A DNA stretch of 64,000 bases from Streptomyces sp. DvalAA-43 (GTDB taxonomy: Bacteria > Actinomycetota > Actinomycetes > Streptomycetales > Streptomycetaceae), in contig NZ_FMBW01000077.1 of the NCBI RefSeq assembly GCF_900091725.1, positions 78,219 to 142,218 of the forward strand, in the 5' to 3' direction. The notes below the pieces were generated by a model. That model saw nothing but the letters and a program-made list of their open reading frames with translations, did no database searches and was not told the origin of the DNA. The translations under genes were made by a program, and so were the position numbers. Shown here in pieces: positions 40,836 to 49,735 of this stretch (position 1 is its first letter; each line of letters starts with the position of its first letter).

Positions 40836-42275
40836 GTGACCCGGATCGTGATCATCGGCGGCGGACCCGGCGGCTACGAGGCGGCGTTGGTGGGCGCCCA
40901 GCTCGGTGCGGAGGTGACCGTCGTCGACTGCGACGGCCTCGGCGGCGCGTCCGTGCTCACCGACTGCGTGCCCTCGAAGACCCTGATCGCGACGGCGGAG
41001 GTGATGACCACCTTCGACTCCTCGTACGAGGAGCTGGGGATCATCGTCGCGGACGACACCCCGCACGTGGAGCAGGCCGCCCGCGTCGTCGGCGTCGACC
41101 TCGGCAAGGTCAACCGGCGGGTGAAGCGCCTGGCGCTCGCCCAGTCGCACGACATCACCGCCTCCGTCACCCGGGCCGGCGCCCGCGTGATGCGCGGCCG
41201 CGGCCGGCTGGACGGCCTCCAGGCCGCCGACGGCTCCCGCAAGGTCGTCGTGACCGCCGCCGACGGCACCGAGGAGACCCTCACCGCCGACGCCGTGCTG
41301 ATCGCGACCGGCGGCCACCCCCGGGAGATCCCGGACGCGCTCCCCGACGGCGAGCGCATCCTGAACTGGACCCAGGTCTACGACCTCGACGAGCTCCCCG
41401 AGGAGCTCATCGTGGTCGGCTCCGGCGTGACCGGCGCCGAGTTCGCGGGCGCCTACCAGGCGCTCGGCTCGCGCGTCACCCTCGTCTCGTCCCGCGACCG
41501 GGTGCTGCCGGGCGAGGACCCGGACGCCGCCGCCGTGCTGGAGGACGTCTTCCGCCGCCGCGGCATGAACGTCATGGCCCGCTCCCGCGCCCAGGCCGCC
41601 AAGCGCGTCGGCGACCGGGTCGAGGTCACCCTCGCCGACGGCCGGGTCATCTCCGGCTCGCACTGCCTCATGGCGGTCGGCGCGATCCCGAACAGCGCGG
41701 GCATGGGCCTGGAGGAGGCCGGGGTCCGGCTCAAGGAGTCCGGCCACATCTGGACCGACAAGGTCTCCCGCACCAGCGCGCCGGGCGTGTACGCGGCCGG
41801 TGACGTCACCGGGATCTTCGCCCTCGCCTCCGTCGCCGCCATGCAGGGCCGGATCGCGATGTACCACTTCCTCGGCGACGCGGTGGCCCCGCTGGACCTG
41901 AAGACGGTCTCCTCGAACGTCTTCACCGACCCCGAGATCGCCACCGTCGGCTACACCCAGGCCGACGTCGACGCCGGCAAGATCGACGCCCGGGTGGTCA
42001 AGCTGCCGCTGCTGCGCAACCCGCGCGCCAAGATGCAGGGCATCCGCGACGGCTTCGTCAAGATCTTCTGCCGTCCCGGCACCGGCATCGTGGTCGGCGG
42101 CTGTGTCGTCGCGCCGCGCGCGAGCGAACTCATCCACCCGATCTCGATCGCGGTCGACAACAATTTGACGGTAGAACAGATCGCAAACGCTTTCACCGTG
42201 TATCCGTCCCTGTCGGGTTCGATCGCGGAAGTGGCCCGGCAGTTGCACACCCGTAAGCGCGCCGGCGAGGCGTAA
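40836..42275 (+). CDS. NAD(P)H-quinone dehydrogenase / LpdA-type flavoprotein
   Basis: A 479-aa FAD/NAD(P) oxidoreductase. An FAD dinucleotide fold opens the chain (IVIIGGGPGGYEAA). A second, NAD-binding fold is VVGSGVTGAEFAGAY, and the second FAD motif is GVYAAGDVTG. The dithiol motif of lipoamide dehydrogenases is incomplete: GGASVLTDCVPSK has one Cys only, so it is not a disulfide reductase. It resembles the LpdA quinone reductase of M. tuberculosis. The C-terminal dimer domain lacks the His-x-x-x-x-Glu of true Lpd. GTG 40836 starts it, and a hairpin follows. Confidence 0.88.
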   Translation: MTRIVIIGGGPGGYEAALVGAQLGAEVTVVDCDGLGGASVLTDCVPSKTLIATAEVMTTFDSSYEELGIIVADDTPHVEQAARVVGVDLGKVNRRVKRLALAQSHDITASVTRAGARVMRGRGRLDGLQAADGSRKVVVTAADGTEETLTADAVLIATGGHPREIPDALPDGERILNWTQVYDLDELPEELIVVGSGVTGAEFAGAYQALGSRVTLVSSRDRVLPGEDPDAAAVLEDVFRRRGMNVMARSRAQAAKRVGDRVEVTLADGRVISGSHCLMAVGAIPNSAGMGLEEAGVRLKESGHIWTDKVSRTSAPGVYAAGDVTGIFALASVAAMQGRIAMYHFLGDAVAPLDLKTVSSNVFTDPEIATVGYTQADVDAGKIDARVVKLPLLRNPRAKMQGIRDGFVKIFCRPGTGIVVGGCVVAPRASELIHPISIAVDNNLTVEQIANAFTVYPSLSGSIAEVARQLHTRKRAGEA

Positions 42276-42362
42276 GCGCCTTCGGGAACCCGGTATTCCC
42301 CGGCAACTCCCGGCGGCTCGGGCGGTGTGACGATCGCCGTCCGATCAGTACGGAACAACAAC

Positions 42363-42390
42363 GGGGCCGCCTATACCACTTGGCGGCCCC
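42363..42390 (+). terminator. Terminator after the flavoprotein gene
   Basis: A 9-bp GC stem (42363-42371 with 42382-42390) with a 10-nt loop followed by TTGTAT. Confidence 0.65.
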
Positions 42391-42462
42391 TTGTATGTGC
42401 AACTTCCGCTATTCGGTGCAAACTGCTGAAAAGACTCGGGCGGTCACGTTACTGTCAGTTTC

Positions 42463-43443
42463 GTGTTCGCTGCAGAACGTCGTCAATTGATCCTCGAAAT
42501 GGTGCGTGCCAACGGGGCGGTATCGCTCCGTGAGCTCGCCCGCGTCGTCCAGACCTCCGAAGTGACCGTACGGCGGGACGTGCGGGCACTGGAGGCAGAA
42601 GGACTCCTCGACCGCCGGCACGGCGGTGCGGTACTGCCGGGCGGCTTCACGCGGGAGTCCGGCATTCCGCAGAAATCCCATCTCGCCACCGCCGAGAAGA
42701 CGGCCATCGCCGACCTGGCCGCCGGTCTCGTGGACGAGGGCGAGGCCATCGTCGTCGGCGCCGGTACGACCACGCAGGAGCTGGCCCGCCGGCTCGCGCG
42801 GATCCCCGGTCTGACCGTCGTCACCAACTCCCTCCTGGTCGCCCAGGCGCTGGCCCATGCCAACCGGGTGGAGGTGGTGATGACCGGCGGCACGCTGCGC
42901 GGTTCCAACTACGCCCTGGTGGGCAGCGGCGCCGAGCAGTCCCTCCAGGGGTTGCGGGTCTCGCGCGCGTTCCTCTCCGGGAGCGGGCTCACCGCGGAGC
43001 GCGGTCTCTCCACGTCCAACATGCTCTCCGCGAGCGTGGACCGGGCGCTGGTGCAGGCGGCCGCCGAGGTGGTGGTCCTGGCCGACCACACCAAGCTCGG
43101 CGCCGACACCATGTTCCAGACGGTGCCGACGGACCTCATCACCCGCCTGGTGACGGACGAGCCTCCGGGCCACGACGACCGCGCCGCCACCGAGCTCCAG
43201 GCCCTGGCGGACCAGGGGGTGCAGATCGCGGTGGCCGGCGCGGGGAACGGCCCCACGGCGACCGAGCCCCTTCCGCACGGCCGCCAGGGCCGCCGCGACA
43301 TGCCGCTGCCCGGGCAGCGCCGTACGCCGCACGGCGGCCCCGGGGGCCAGAGCTCCCAGCAACTACGGGGCGCGGCGTCCCTGGCGGAGCCTGGCCAGGG
43401 CCCGGGAGACCGGGCGAGGGTCGCGGACCTGCGGCGCCGGTAG
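42463..43443 (+). CDS. DeoR family transcriptional regulator
   Basis: A 326-aa regulator. The N-terminal DeoR helix-turn-helix is clear (RRQLILEMVRANGAVSLREL, TSEVTVRRDVRALEAEGLLDRRHGG). The sensor domain begins at KTAIADLAAGLVDEGEAIVVGAGTTTQEL, with VVTNSLLVAQAL and VVLADHTKLGADT, as in regulators that bind sugar phosphates. The last 80 residues are low-complexity. It is encoded 2.4 kb from the purine nucleoside phosphorylase operator, so it is a candidate regulator of the nucleoside palindromes; however, no copy of the motif precedes its own gene. The start is GTG 42463. Confidence 0.88.
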   Translation: MFAAERRQLILEMVRANGAVSLRELARVVQTSEVTVRRDVRALEAEGLLDRRHGGAVLPGGFTRESGIPQKSHLATAEKTAIADLAAGLVDEGEAIVVGAGTTTQELARRLARIPGLTVVTNSLLVAQALAHANRVEVVMTGGTLRGSNYALVGSGAEQSLQGLRVSRAFLSGSGLTAERGLSTSNMLSASVDRALVQAAAEVVVLADHTKLGADTMFQTVPTDLITRLVTDEPPGHDDRAATELQALADQGVQIAVAGAGNGPTATEPLPHGRQGRRDMPLPGQRRTPHGGPGGQSSQQLRGAASLAEPGQGPGDRARVADLRRR

Positions 43444-43527
43444 GGCCGGGGCGGAACCCCGGCCGGGGAAAGGGCGGGCAGGGGAACGGCCTCGCGCAGC
43501 GGACCGCGACGCACCGCCCCCACCCGC

Positions 43528-44127
43528 TCAACACACCTCCGCGTGCGGCCCCTTCAGCCCCTGCAAGGTCAGCATCAGCAGCCGCCCCGCCAACTCCGGG
43601 TCGTCCGGCGCCTGTTCGGCGGCCAGCGCGATCGCGTTCGTCAGCTGCAACAGATCGTCGATCGACACGTCCGGCCGCACGGCCCCGTTCGCCTGCGCCC
43701 GCACCAGCAGCACCGCCCCTGCCTCGCGCAACGGCACATTGCACTGCGCCAGGGCCGAAGTCTCGTCCCGCGACGTCGACATGAGCGCCTGGGCCAGCCC
43801 CCGGTACTCACCCGCGTGAGTGATGATCGCACCCAGCCACTCCACCAGGGCCCGGCACGGATGCTCCGCCGCCGCGAGCTCACGGGAGCGGGTGATCAGG
43901 GACGCCAGGGCCTCCTGGAAGACCGCGTTCATCAGCGCGTGCCGGTTCGGGAAGTGCCGGTACAGCGTGCCGATCCCCACGCCCGCGCGGCGCGCGACGT
44001 CCTCCAGGGACGCGTCGGTGCCGTGCTCCGCGAAGGCGGTCCGGGCCTCGGCCAGCAGCCGGTCGTAATTCCTGCGCGCGTCGGCCCGCATGGGCCGGGG
44101 CGGCGTCTGTGCCGTACTGCTCGCCAT
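43528..44127 (-). CDS. TetR family transcriptional regulator
   Basis: A 199-aa regulator with an N-terminal TetR helix-turn-helix (ARTAFAEHGTDASLEDVARR, GVGIGTLYRHFPNRHALM). The ligand domain contains VEWLGAIITHAGEYRGLAQAL and matches the TetR_C subfamily with a SbtR-like C-terminus. It is oriented in the same direction as accA2 downstream of it in the map and is separated from it by a 16-bp hairpin. Its target and ligand are unknown. The tandem operator near pccB or the palindrome near 52437 are possible sites, but nothing links them. Confidence 0.88.
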   Translation of the reverse strand: MASSTAQTPPRPMRADARRNYDRLLAEARTAFAEHGTDASLEDVARRAGVGIGTLYRHFPNRHALMNAVFQEALASLITRSRELAAAEHPCRALVEWLGAIITHAGEYRGLAQALMSTSRDETSALAQCNVPLREAGAVLLVRAQANGAVRPDVSIDDLLQLTNAIALAAEQAPDDPELAGRLLMLTLQGLKGPHAEVC

Positions 44128-44195
44128 GGCGCGGTCATCCCTTCTTCCGCCTCGGGGTCCAGGATGCCACCGCGCGTCCGGGGGAGTGACCGCAC

Positions 44196-44241
44196 GGCGA
44201 GGGCCCCTGCGCAGTCGTACGACCTCGCAGGGGCCCTCGCC
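44196..44241. terminator. Terminator between accA2 and TetR genes
   Basis: A perfect 16-bp stem (44196-44211 with 44226-44241) with a 14-nt loop, just after the accA2 stop. Confidence 0.75.
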
Positions 44242-44259
44242 GGTACGGGTACCGCCCGG

Positions 44260-46014
44260 TCAGTCCTTGATCTCGCAGATGACGGCGCCGGAGGAGACCG
44301 AGCTGCCGACCTCGGCGGCGAGGCCCTTGACGGTGCCGGAGCGGTGCGCGTTCAGCGGCTGCTCCATCTTCATGGCCTCCAGGACGACGATCAGATCGCC
44401 CTCCTGGACCGCCTGGCCCTCCTCGACGGCGATCTTGACGATGGTGCCCTGCATCGGGGACGCCAGGGTGTCGCCGGAGACCGCCGAGCCGCTCTTCTTC
44501 GCGGCACGGCGCTTGGGCTTGGCGCCCGCGGCGAGCCCGGTACGGGCCAGGCTCATGCCGAGCGAGGACGGGAGGGAGACCTCGAGGCGCTTGCCGCCGA
44601 CCTCGACGACGACCGTCTCGCGGCCGACCTCCTCCTCGGCCTCCGCGTCGGCGGTGGCGGTGAAGGGCTTGATCTCGTTGACGAACTCGGTCTCGATCCA
44701 GCGGGTGTGGATCTGGAACGGCTCGCTGGTGAAGGCCGGGTCGACGACGACCGCGCGGTGGAAGGGAATGGCGGTGGCCATGCCTTCGACGTTGAACTCG
44801 GCCAGCGCACGGGCGGCACGCTGGAGCGCCTGCTCACGGGTCGCGCCGGTCACGATCAGCTTCGCCAGCAGCGAGTCCCAGGCGGGGCCGATGACGGAGC
44901 CGGACTCGACGCCCGCGTCCAGGCGGACACCGGGACCGGTCGGCGGGGCGAAGGTGGTGACGGTGCCCGGGGCGGGCAGGAAGCCGCGGCCCGGGTCCTC
45001 GCCGTTGATCCGGAACTCGAAGGAGTGCCCGCGCACGGCCGGGTCGCCGTAGCCGAGCTCCTCGCCGTCGGCGATGCGGAACATCTCGCGTACGAGGTCG
45101 AGGCCGGTGACCTCCTCGGTGACCGGGTGCTCGACCTGGAGGCGGGTGTTGACCTCCAGGAACGAGATGGTGCCGTCCGTGCCGACGAGGAACTCCACCG
45201 TGCCGGCGCCGACGTAGCCGGCCTCCTTGAGGATGGCCTTGGACGCCGCGTACAGCTCCGCGTTCTGCGCCTCGCTCAGGAACGGGGCCGGGGCCTCCTC
45301 GACCAGCTTCTGGTGGCGGCGCTGGAGCGAGCAGTCACGGGTGGAGACCACGACGACGTTGCCGTGGCTGTCGGCCAGGCACTGCGTCTCGACGTGGCGC
45401 GGGCGGTCGAGGTAGCGCTCCACGAAGCACTCGCCCCGGCCGAAGGCCGCGACGGCCTCACGGACCGCGGAGTCGTACAGCTCCGGGATCTCCTCCAGCG
45501 TGCGCGCCACCTTCAGCCCGCGGCCGCCGCCGCCGAAGGCGGCCTTGATCGCGATCGGCAGCCCGTGCTGCTCGGCGAAGGCGACGACCTCCTCGGAACC
45601 CGAGACCGGGTCGGGCGTGCCGGCCACCAGCGGGGCCCCGGCGCGCTGCGCGATGTGCCGCGCCGCGACCTTGTCGCCGAGGTCCCGGATCGCCTGCGGC
45701 GGCGGGCCGATCCAGGTCAGGCCCGCGTCCAGCACGGCCTGCGCGAATTCGGCGTTCTCCGACAGGAAGCCGTAGCCCGGGTGGATCGCGTCGGCCCCGG
45801 AGTCCTTGGCAGCCTGGAGCACCTTGGCCATGTCGAGATAGCTGGCGGCCGGGGTGTCACCGCCCAGAGCGAATGCCTCGTCGGCCGCACGCACATGCAG
45901 AGCGTCGCGGTCCGGGTCTGCGTAGACGGCCACGCTCCCGATCCCGGCATCCCGGCATGCCCGAGCAACGCGGACAGCAATTTCGCCACGGTTGGCGATG
46001 AGCACCTTGCGCAC
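44260..46014 (-). CDS. accA2: Acyl-CoA carboxylase alpha subunit (biotin carboxylase plus BCCP)
   Basis: A 584-aa two-domain subunit. Biotin carboxylase (1-450) has IANRGEIAVR, the ATP-grasp loop KAAFGGGGRGLKV, and EVNTRLQVEHPVTEEVTG. The biotin carrier domain at the C-terminus has EAMKMEQP with the biotinylated Lys. Together with a beta subunit such as PccB (48100) and the epsilon subunit it makes methylmalonyl-CoA or malonyl-CoA, precursors of fatty acids and polyketides. Its own promoter probably lies in the AT-richer 46015-46445 region. The start is GTG 46014. Confidence 0.95.
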   Translation of the reverse strand: MRKVLIANRGEIAVRVARACRDAGIGSVAVYADPDRDALHVRAADEAFALGGDTPAASYLDMAKVLQAAKDSGADAIHPGYGFLSENAEFAQAVLDAGLTWIGPPPQAIRDLGDKVAARHIAQRAGAPLVAGTPDPVSGSEEVVAFAEQHGLPIAIKAAFGGGGRGLKVARTLEEIPELYDSAVREAVAAFGRGECFVERYLDRPRHVETQCLADSHGNVVVVSTRDCSLQRRHQKLVEEAPAPFLSEAQNAELYAASKAILKEAGYVGAGTVEFLVGTDGTISFLEVNTRLQVEHPVTEEVTGLDLVREMFRIADGEELGYGDPAVRGHSFEFRINGEDPGRGFLPAPGTVTTFAPPTGPGVRLDAGVESGSVIGPAWDSLLAKLIVTGATREQALQRAARALAEFNVEGMATAIPFHRAVVVDPAFTSEPFQIHTRWIETEFVNEIKPFTATADAEAEEEVGRETVVVEVGGKRLEVSLPSSLGMSLARTGLAAGAKPKRRAAKKSGSAVSGDTLASPMQGTIVKIAVEEGQAVQEGDLIVVLEAMKMEQPLNAHRSGTVKGLAAEVGSSVSSGAVICEIKD

Positions 46015-46445
46015 GATGGCTCCCTCCTTGAAACAAGCTGAGTTTAGGGACTACCGACACGGCCCTACGACCCGTCCCCAATGGTGAGCTTGCCCACACG
46101 GAGTGTGATTCGAGGCTTGCTCAAGTCGCGAAATCCCTTGTGGCACCACGGTACGCCGGGTTTCATAACCGCACAGTAGCCACGAGGTGTGGTCCAGGTC
46201 TCTGTTCGTACGGACTGCGACTTCTCGTGTTTCTTTGTCGAGTCCCCACTAATGGGCGAACGATTCTTTGCCCGACGTACTGGAGCCGCGACAAGGGGGC
46301 GTAGGGAGCGCACGCCCGCGCACGCCACGCGCGCGGAGTGAAACGCGGAGTGAAAGCGGAGATCGCCGGAACCCTTGTCCGGAGCATTACCCATGAGTAG
46401 GGTCCGCGCTATCGCACGTACTGCAGGTAACAGGGGGTGAGCACC
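46015..46445. other. Long intergenic region upstream of accA2
   Basis: About 430 bp of AT-richer DNA between divergent accA2 and a membrane protein gene. It holds a direct repeat GGAGTGAAACGC / GGAGTGAAAGC near 46335-46360 and must contain the promoter of accA2. No protein gene or recognisable RNA is seen; open frames across it lack features. Confidence 0.5.
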
Positions 46446-46886
46446 GTGGTGCGCAGACCGGTGGCGTTCGTGGCCGCGATCGTGCTGTTCGTGGAGGCCG
46501 TGGGCGTGGTGCTCGTCAACGGCGTCCTGGCGACGGTCGTGAAGAACCAGGACATGTCACTGGCCGGGACGGACCCCGAGGTCGTGTCCGACGGCACCTG
46601 GGTGATGGGCGGCGTCTTCGGCTTGTATCTGGTGCTGTGCGGGCTGCTCCTGCTGGTGGCCGGCGTCCGGGACCGGGCCCCCGGCCGTCTCGCCCGCATC
46701 GTCCTGATCGTCTGTGCCGTGGTGCACGGGGTGCTGGGCGCGCTGACGGTCGGGCTGGTCGGCTGGGCCGCGTTCGCGGTCCTGATGGTGGTGCTCGGAC
46801 TGATCGTGCTGACGCTGGTGGCGTACGGCGCTCCGTCGGACGAGCCCGCCGACGGCGCCGGAACGGATGCTCCGGCCCCGGCCTGA
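46446..46886 (+). CDS. Integral membrane protein of unknown function
   Basis: A 146-aa protein with four hydrophobic segments (VAFVAAIVLFVEAVGVVLV, VMGGVFGLYLVLCGLLLLVAG, IVLIVCAVVHGVLGALTVG, FAVLMVVLGLIVLTLVAYG) and an acidic, Ala-rich C-terminus. AGGGGG lies 8 nt before GTG 46446, so this start is better than GTG 46437. It occurs next to the carboxylase genes in Streptomyces, but no function is known. No enzymatic motif was seen. Confidence 0.72.
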   Translation: MVRRPVAFVAAIVLFVEAVGVVLVNGVLATVVKNQDMSLAGTDPEVVSDGTWVMGGVFGLYLVLCGLLLLVAGVRDRAPGRLARIVLIVCAVVHGVLGALTVGLVGWAAFAVLMVVLGLIVLTLVAYGAPSDEPADGAGTDAPAPA

Positions 46887-46951
46887 TCCGGAGCGCCCGT
46901 CCGGGCGGCGCCCGTCCGGGGCCGGGCGGCGCCTGTCCGGAGGGCGTCGGC

Positions 46952-47554
46952 TCAGGCCCAGAGCTCGGTGACGGAGATCCCCAGCTCGCCCAGCAGCCGG
47001 CGCAGCAGCGGCAGCGAGAGCCCGATGACATTGCCGTGGTCGCCCTCGATGGAGTCGACGAACGGTGCCGAACGGCCGTCCAGGGTGAAGGCGCCCGCGA
47101 CATGGAGCGGCTCGCCGGTGGCCACGTAGGCGGCGATCTCGGCGTCCGTCGGTTCGCCGAAACGGACGGTCGTGGAGGCGGTCGCCGAAGCGGTGCGTCC
47201 GGTCCCCGTGTCGGTCACGCTGTGGCCGGTCCGCAGCACACCGGCCCGGCCGCGCATGGACTTCCAGCGGGCGATGGCCTCCTCGGCGTCGGCGGGCTTG
47301 CCGAGCGCCTCGCCGTCGAGTTCGAGCACCGAGTCGCAGCCGATGACCAGGGCGCCCGCCGCCTCCGCCCGGCCGGCCACCGCGGCGGCCTTGGCCTCGG
47401 CGAGCACGAGCGCCAGCTCGGCCGGTGTCGGGGCGCTCAGCGCGTCCTCGTCCACCCCGCTCACGATCACCTCGGGCGCGAAACCGGCCTGCCGCAGCAG
47501 ACCGAGACGGGCGGGGGAGGCGGAGGCGAGCACGAGACGGCGCTGATCAGTCAT
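46952..47554 (-). CDS. maf: Maf-like nucleoside triphosphate pyrophosphatase
   Basis: A 200-aa cytosolic pyrophosphatase of the Maf family, which hydrolyses non-canonical or dTTP/UTP nucleotides to monophosphates. The N-terminal LVLASASPARLGLL phosphate site, ALVIGCDSVLELDG with the Asp metal ligand, KPADAEEA and GAFTLDGRSAPFVDSIEGDHGNVIGLSLPLL are all in place. Maf lies next to the acyl-CoA carboxylase cluster in the order known for Streptomyces, and the small membrane protein gene upstream overlaps nothing. The ATG at 47554 gives the usual length. Confidence 0.93.
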   Translation of the reverse strand: MTDQRRLVLASASPARLGLLRQAGFAPEVIVSGVDEDALSAPTPAELALVLAEAKAAAVAGRAEAAGALVIGCDSVLELDGEALGKPADAEEAIARWKSMRGRAGVLRTGHSVTDTGTGRTASATASTTVRFGEPTDAEIAAYVATGEPLHVAGAFTLDGRSAPFVDSIEGDHGNVIGLSLPLLRRLLGELGISVTELWA

Positions 47555-47594
47555 ACACGTCATCGTAGAAGAGCCGGGCGGGCCCCGGCCGCGG

Positions 47595-47723
47595 TCAGCG
47601 GATCCCGACCGCGAGCATCCCGATCATCATCGCGAGAGCGAGCAGCAGCCCCGCGCGACGCATCATGGCCTGGGCGTCGCGCAGTTCCTTCGGCGGCTTG
47701 TTCTCCGGGTCGGACCACAGCAT
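47595..47723 (-). CDS. mmpB: Small membrane protein, MmpB-like (42 aa)
   Basis: A 42-residue reading frame: a charged start (LWSDPENKPPKELRDAQAMM) and a single membrane helix (RAGLLLALAMMIGMLAVGIR), ended by TGA at 47595. AGGA stands 9 nt before the ATG. It lies between accE and maf in the same direction, with no terminator seen on either side. I recall a conserved protein of this size and build annotated as morphogenic membrane protein MmpB in Streptomyces. It is easily missed because it is very short. Confidence 0.65.
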   Translation of the reverse strand: MLWSDPENKPPKELRDAQAMMRRAGLLLALAMMIGMLAVGIR

Positions 47724-47875
47724 GGAAACGATCCTGCTGCCGCGGCGGGCGGTGCGCCTGAGTACGGGTACTCAGCCGCCGTGGTGCGTACGGACCAGAT
47801 CGTTCCCGGACGCACCGGAGGTCCGGACCAAAGGGCCCGGACCTCGGGAAACGTGCGTGGGGGAGACTCCGGCGG

Positions 47876-48085
47876 CTACCCGGGCCAGTACGTCCGGGCC
47901 CAGGCCCGCGGCCCCGGCAGATGGCGCGTGCTCCGGGCGATGCGTCCCGGGTCGGACCACTGGCCGGGCAGCGGCGGCCCGCCGGCCGGCGCGTCGGACG
48001 CCGTCGCCGCCGCGCGCGCCCGCACCACCGCCAGCGCGGCGGCCAGCTCCTCAGGGGTCGGGTTGCCCCGTACGACCTTGATCAT
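47876..48085 (-). CDS. accE: Acyl-CoA carboxylase epsilon subunit
   Basis: A 69-aa acidic/helical subunit that stabilises or activates the carboxylase alpha-beta complex. The family signature KVVRGNPTPEELAAALAVV is at the N-terminus, followed by an Ala-rich helix and the GGPPLPGQWSDPGRIARSTR tail. It starts 14 nt after pccB in the same direction, so the two are translated together. A third small gene follows 150 bp later. Confidence 0.88.
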   Translation of the reverse strand: MIKVVRGNPTPEELAAALAVVRARAAATASDAPAGGPPLPGQWSDPGRIARSTRHLPGPRAWARTYWPG

Positions 48086-48099
48086 GGCCAGGACCCTTT

Positions 48100-49683
48100 C
48101 TAGAGGGGGATGTTGCCGTGCTTCTTCGGGGGCAGCGACTCCCGCTTGGTACGCAGCTGGCGCAGCCCCTTCACGATGTGGGCGCGGGTGTCGGACGGCA
48201 TGATCACCGCGTCGACGTAGCCGCGCTCGGCCGCCACGTAGGGGTTGAGCAGGGTGTCCTCGTAGTCGGCGATCAGCTCGGCGCGGGTGGCGTCCTGATC
48301 CTCGGCGGCGGCGATCGTCCGGCGGTGCAGGATGTTCACCGCGCCCTGCGCGCCCATCACCGCGATCTGCGCGGTCGGCCAGGCGAGGTTGATGTCGGCG
48401 CCCAGGTGCTTGGAGCCCATGACGTCGTACGCGCCGCCGAACGCCTTGCGGGTGATCACGGTGATCAGCGGGACGGTCGCCTCGGCGTAGGCGTAGATCA
48501 GCTTGGCGCCGCGGCGGATGATGCCGCCGTACTCCTGATCGACGCCGGGCAGGAAGCCGGGGACGTCGACGAAGGTCAGCACGGGCACGTTGAAGGCGTC
48601 GCAGGTGCGGACGAAGCGCGCGGCCTTCTCGCTGGCGTTGATGTCCAGGCAGCCCGCGAACTGCATCGGCTGGTTGGCGACGATGCCGACCGGGTAGCCC
48701 TCGACGCGCCCGAAACCGGTGATGATGTTCGGCGCGAACAGGGCCTGGGTCTCCAGGAACTCGCCGTCGTCCAGCACGTGTTCGATGGCGGTGTGCATGT
48801 CGTACGGCTGGTTGGCCGAGTCCGGGATGAGGGTGTCGAGCTCGCGGTCCTCGTCCGTGGTGGCGAGGTCCGCCGTCTCGGGGAAGGCGGGGGCCTCGGA
48901 CAGGTTGTTGGAAGGCAGGTACGACAGCAGCGACTTGACGTACTCGATGGCGTCCTTCTCGTCGCCCGCCATGTGGTGCGCCACACCGGAGGTGGTGTTG
49001 TGGGTGCGGGCGCCGCCGAGCTCCTCGAAGCCGACGTCCTCGCCGGTGACCGTCTTGATGACGTCGGGGCCGGTGATGAACATGTGCGAGGTCTGGTCGA
49101 CCATGACCGTGAAGTCGGTGATCGCGGGGGAGTAGACCGCACCGCCCGCGCACGGGCCGACGATCAGCGAGATCTGCGGCACGACACCCGAGGCGTGCAC
49201 ATTGCGGCGGAAGATCTCCGCGAACAGCCCGAGCGCGGCCACGCCTTCCTGGATCCGGGCGCCACCGCCGTCGTTGATGCCGATGACCGGGCAGCCGGTC
49301 TTCAGCGCGAAGTCCATCACCTTGACGATTTTCTCACCGTAGACCTCGCCGAGCGAGCCGCCGAAGATGGTGAAGTCCTGCGAGTAGACGCAGACCGGGC
49401 GGCCGTCGACCGTGCCGTAGCCGGTGACGACGCCGTCCCCGTACGGGCGGTTCTTCTCGATGCCGAAGTTGGTGGAGCGGTGCCGGGCGAATTCGTCGAG
49501 CTCGACGAAGGAACCCTCGTCGAGCAGCAGGCCGACCCGTTCGCGCGCGGTCAACTTGCCCTTGGCGTGCTGCTTCTCGACCGCGCGCGCGGAGCCCGCG
49601 TGCGTCGCCTCGTCGATCCGGCGCTGCAGGTCCGCGATCTTGCCAGCGGTCGTGTGGATGTCGGTCTCTTCCGGCTCGGACAT
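48100..49683 (-). CDS. pccB: Propionyl-CoA carboxylase beta subunit
   Basis: A 527-aa carboxyltransferase that moves CO2 from biotin to propionyl-CoA, giving methylmalonyl-CoA. The N-terminal and C-terminal CoA/biotin folds are complete (CPVIGINDGGGARIQEG, IVGPCAGGAVYSPA, FVDVPGFLPGVDQEY, FGGAYDVMGSKHLGAD). The Asp in GAYDVMG is the residue reported to favour propionyl- over acetyl-CoA (Asp422 of S. coelicolor PccB). ATG 49683 gives the family length. It heads a group with accE. The tandem repeat at 49736-49786 sits directly upstream. Confidence 0.95.
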   Translation of the reverse strand: MSEPEETDIHTTAGKIADLQRRIDEATHAGSARAVEKQHAKGKLTARERVGLLLDEGSFVELDEFARHRSTNFGIEKNRPYGDGVVTGYGTVDGRPVCVYSQDFTIFGGSLGEVYGEKIVKVMDFALKTGCPVIGINDGGGARIQEGVAALGLFAEIFRRNVHASGVVPQISLIVGPCAGGAVYSPAITDFTVMVDQTSHMFITGPDVIKTVTGEDVGFEELGGARTHNTTSGVAHHMAGDEKDAIEYVKSLLSYLPSNNLSEAPAFPETADLATTDEDRELDTLIPDSANQPYDMHTAIEHVLDDGEFLETQALFAPNIITGFGRVEGYPVGIVANQPMQFAGCLDINASEKAARFVRTCDAFNVPVLTFVDVPGFLPGVDQEYGGIIRRGAKLIYAYAEATVPLITVITRKAFGGAYDVMGSKHLGADINLAWPTAQIAVMGAQGAVNILHRRTIAAAEDQDATRAELIADYEDTLLNPYVAAERGYVDAVIMPSDTRAHIVKGLRQLRTKRESLPPKKHGNIPL

Positions 49684-49735
49684 CGGGTGGCGGCTCCCTG
49701 CCTGGTCACGGGGACGACTGTGCTGCTGATCAGGT

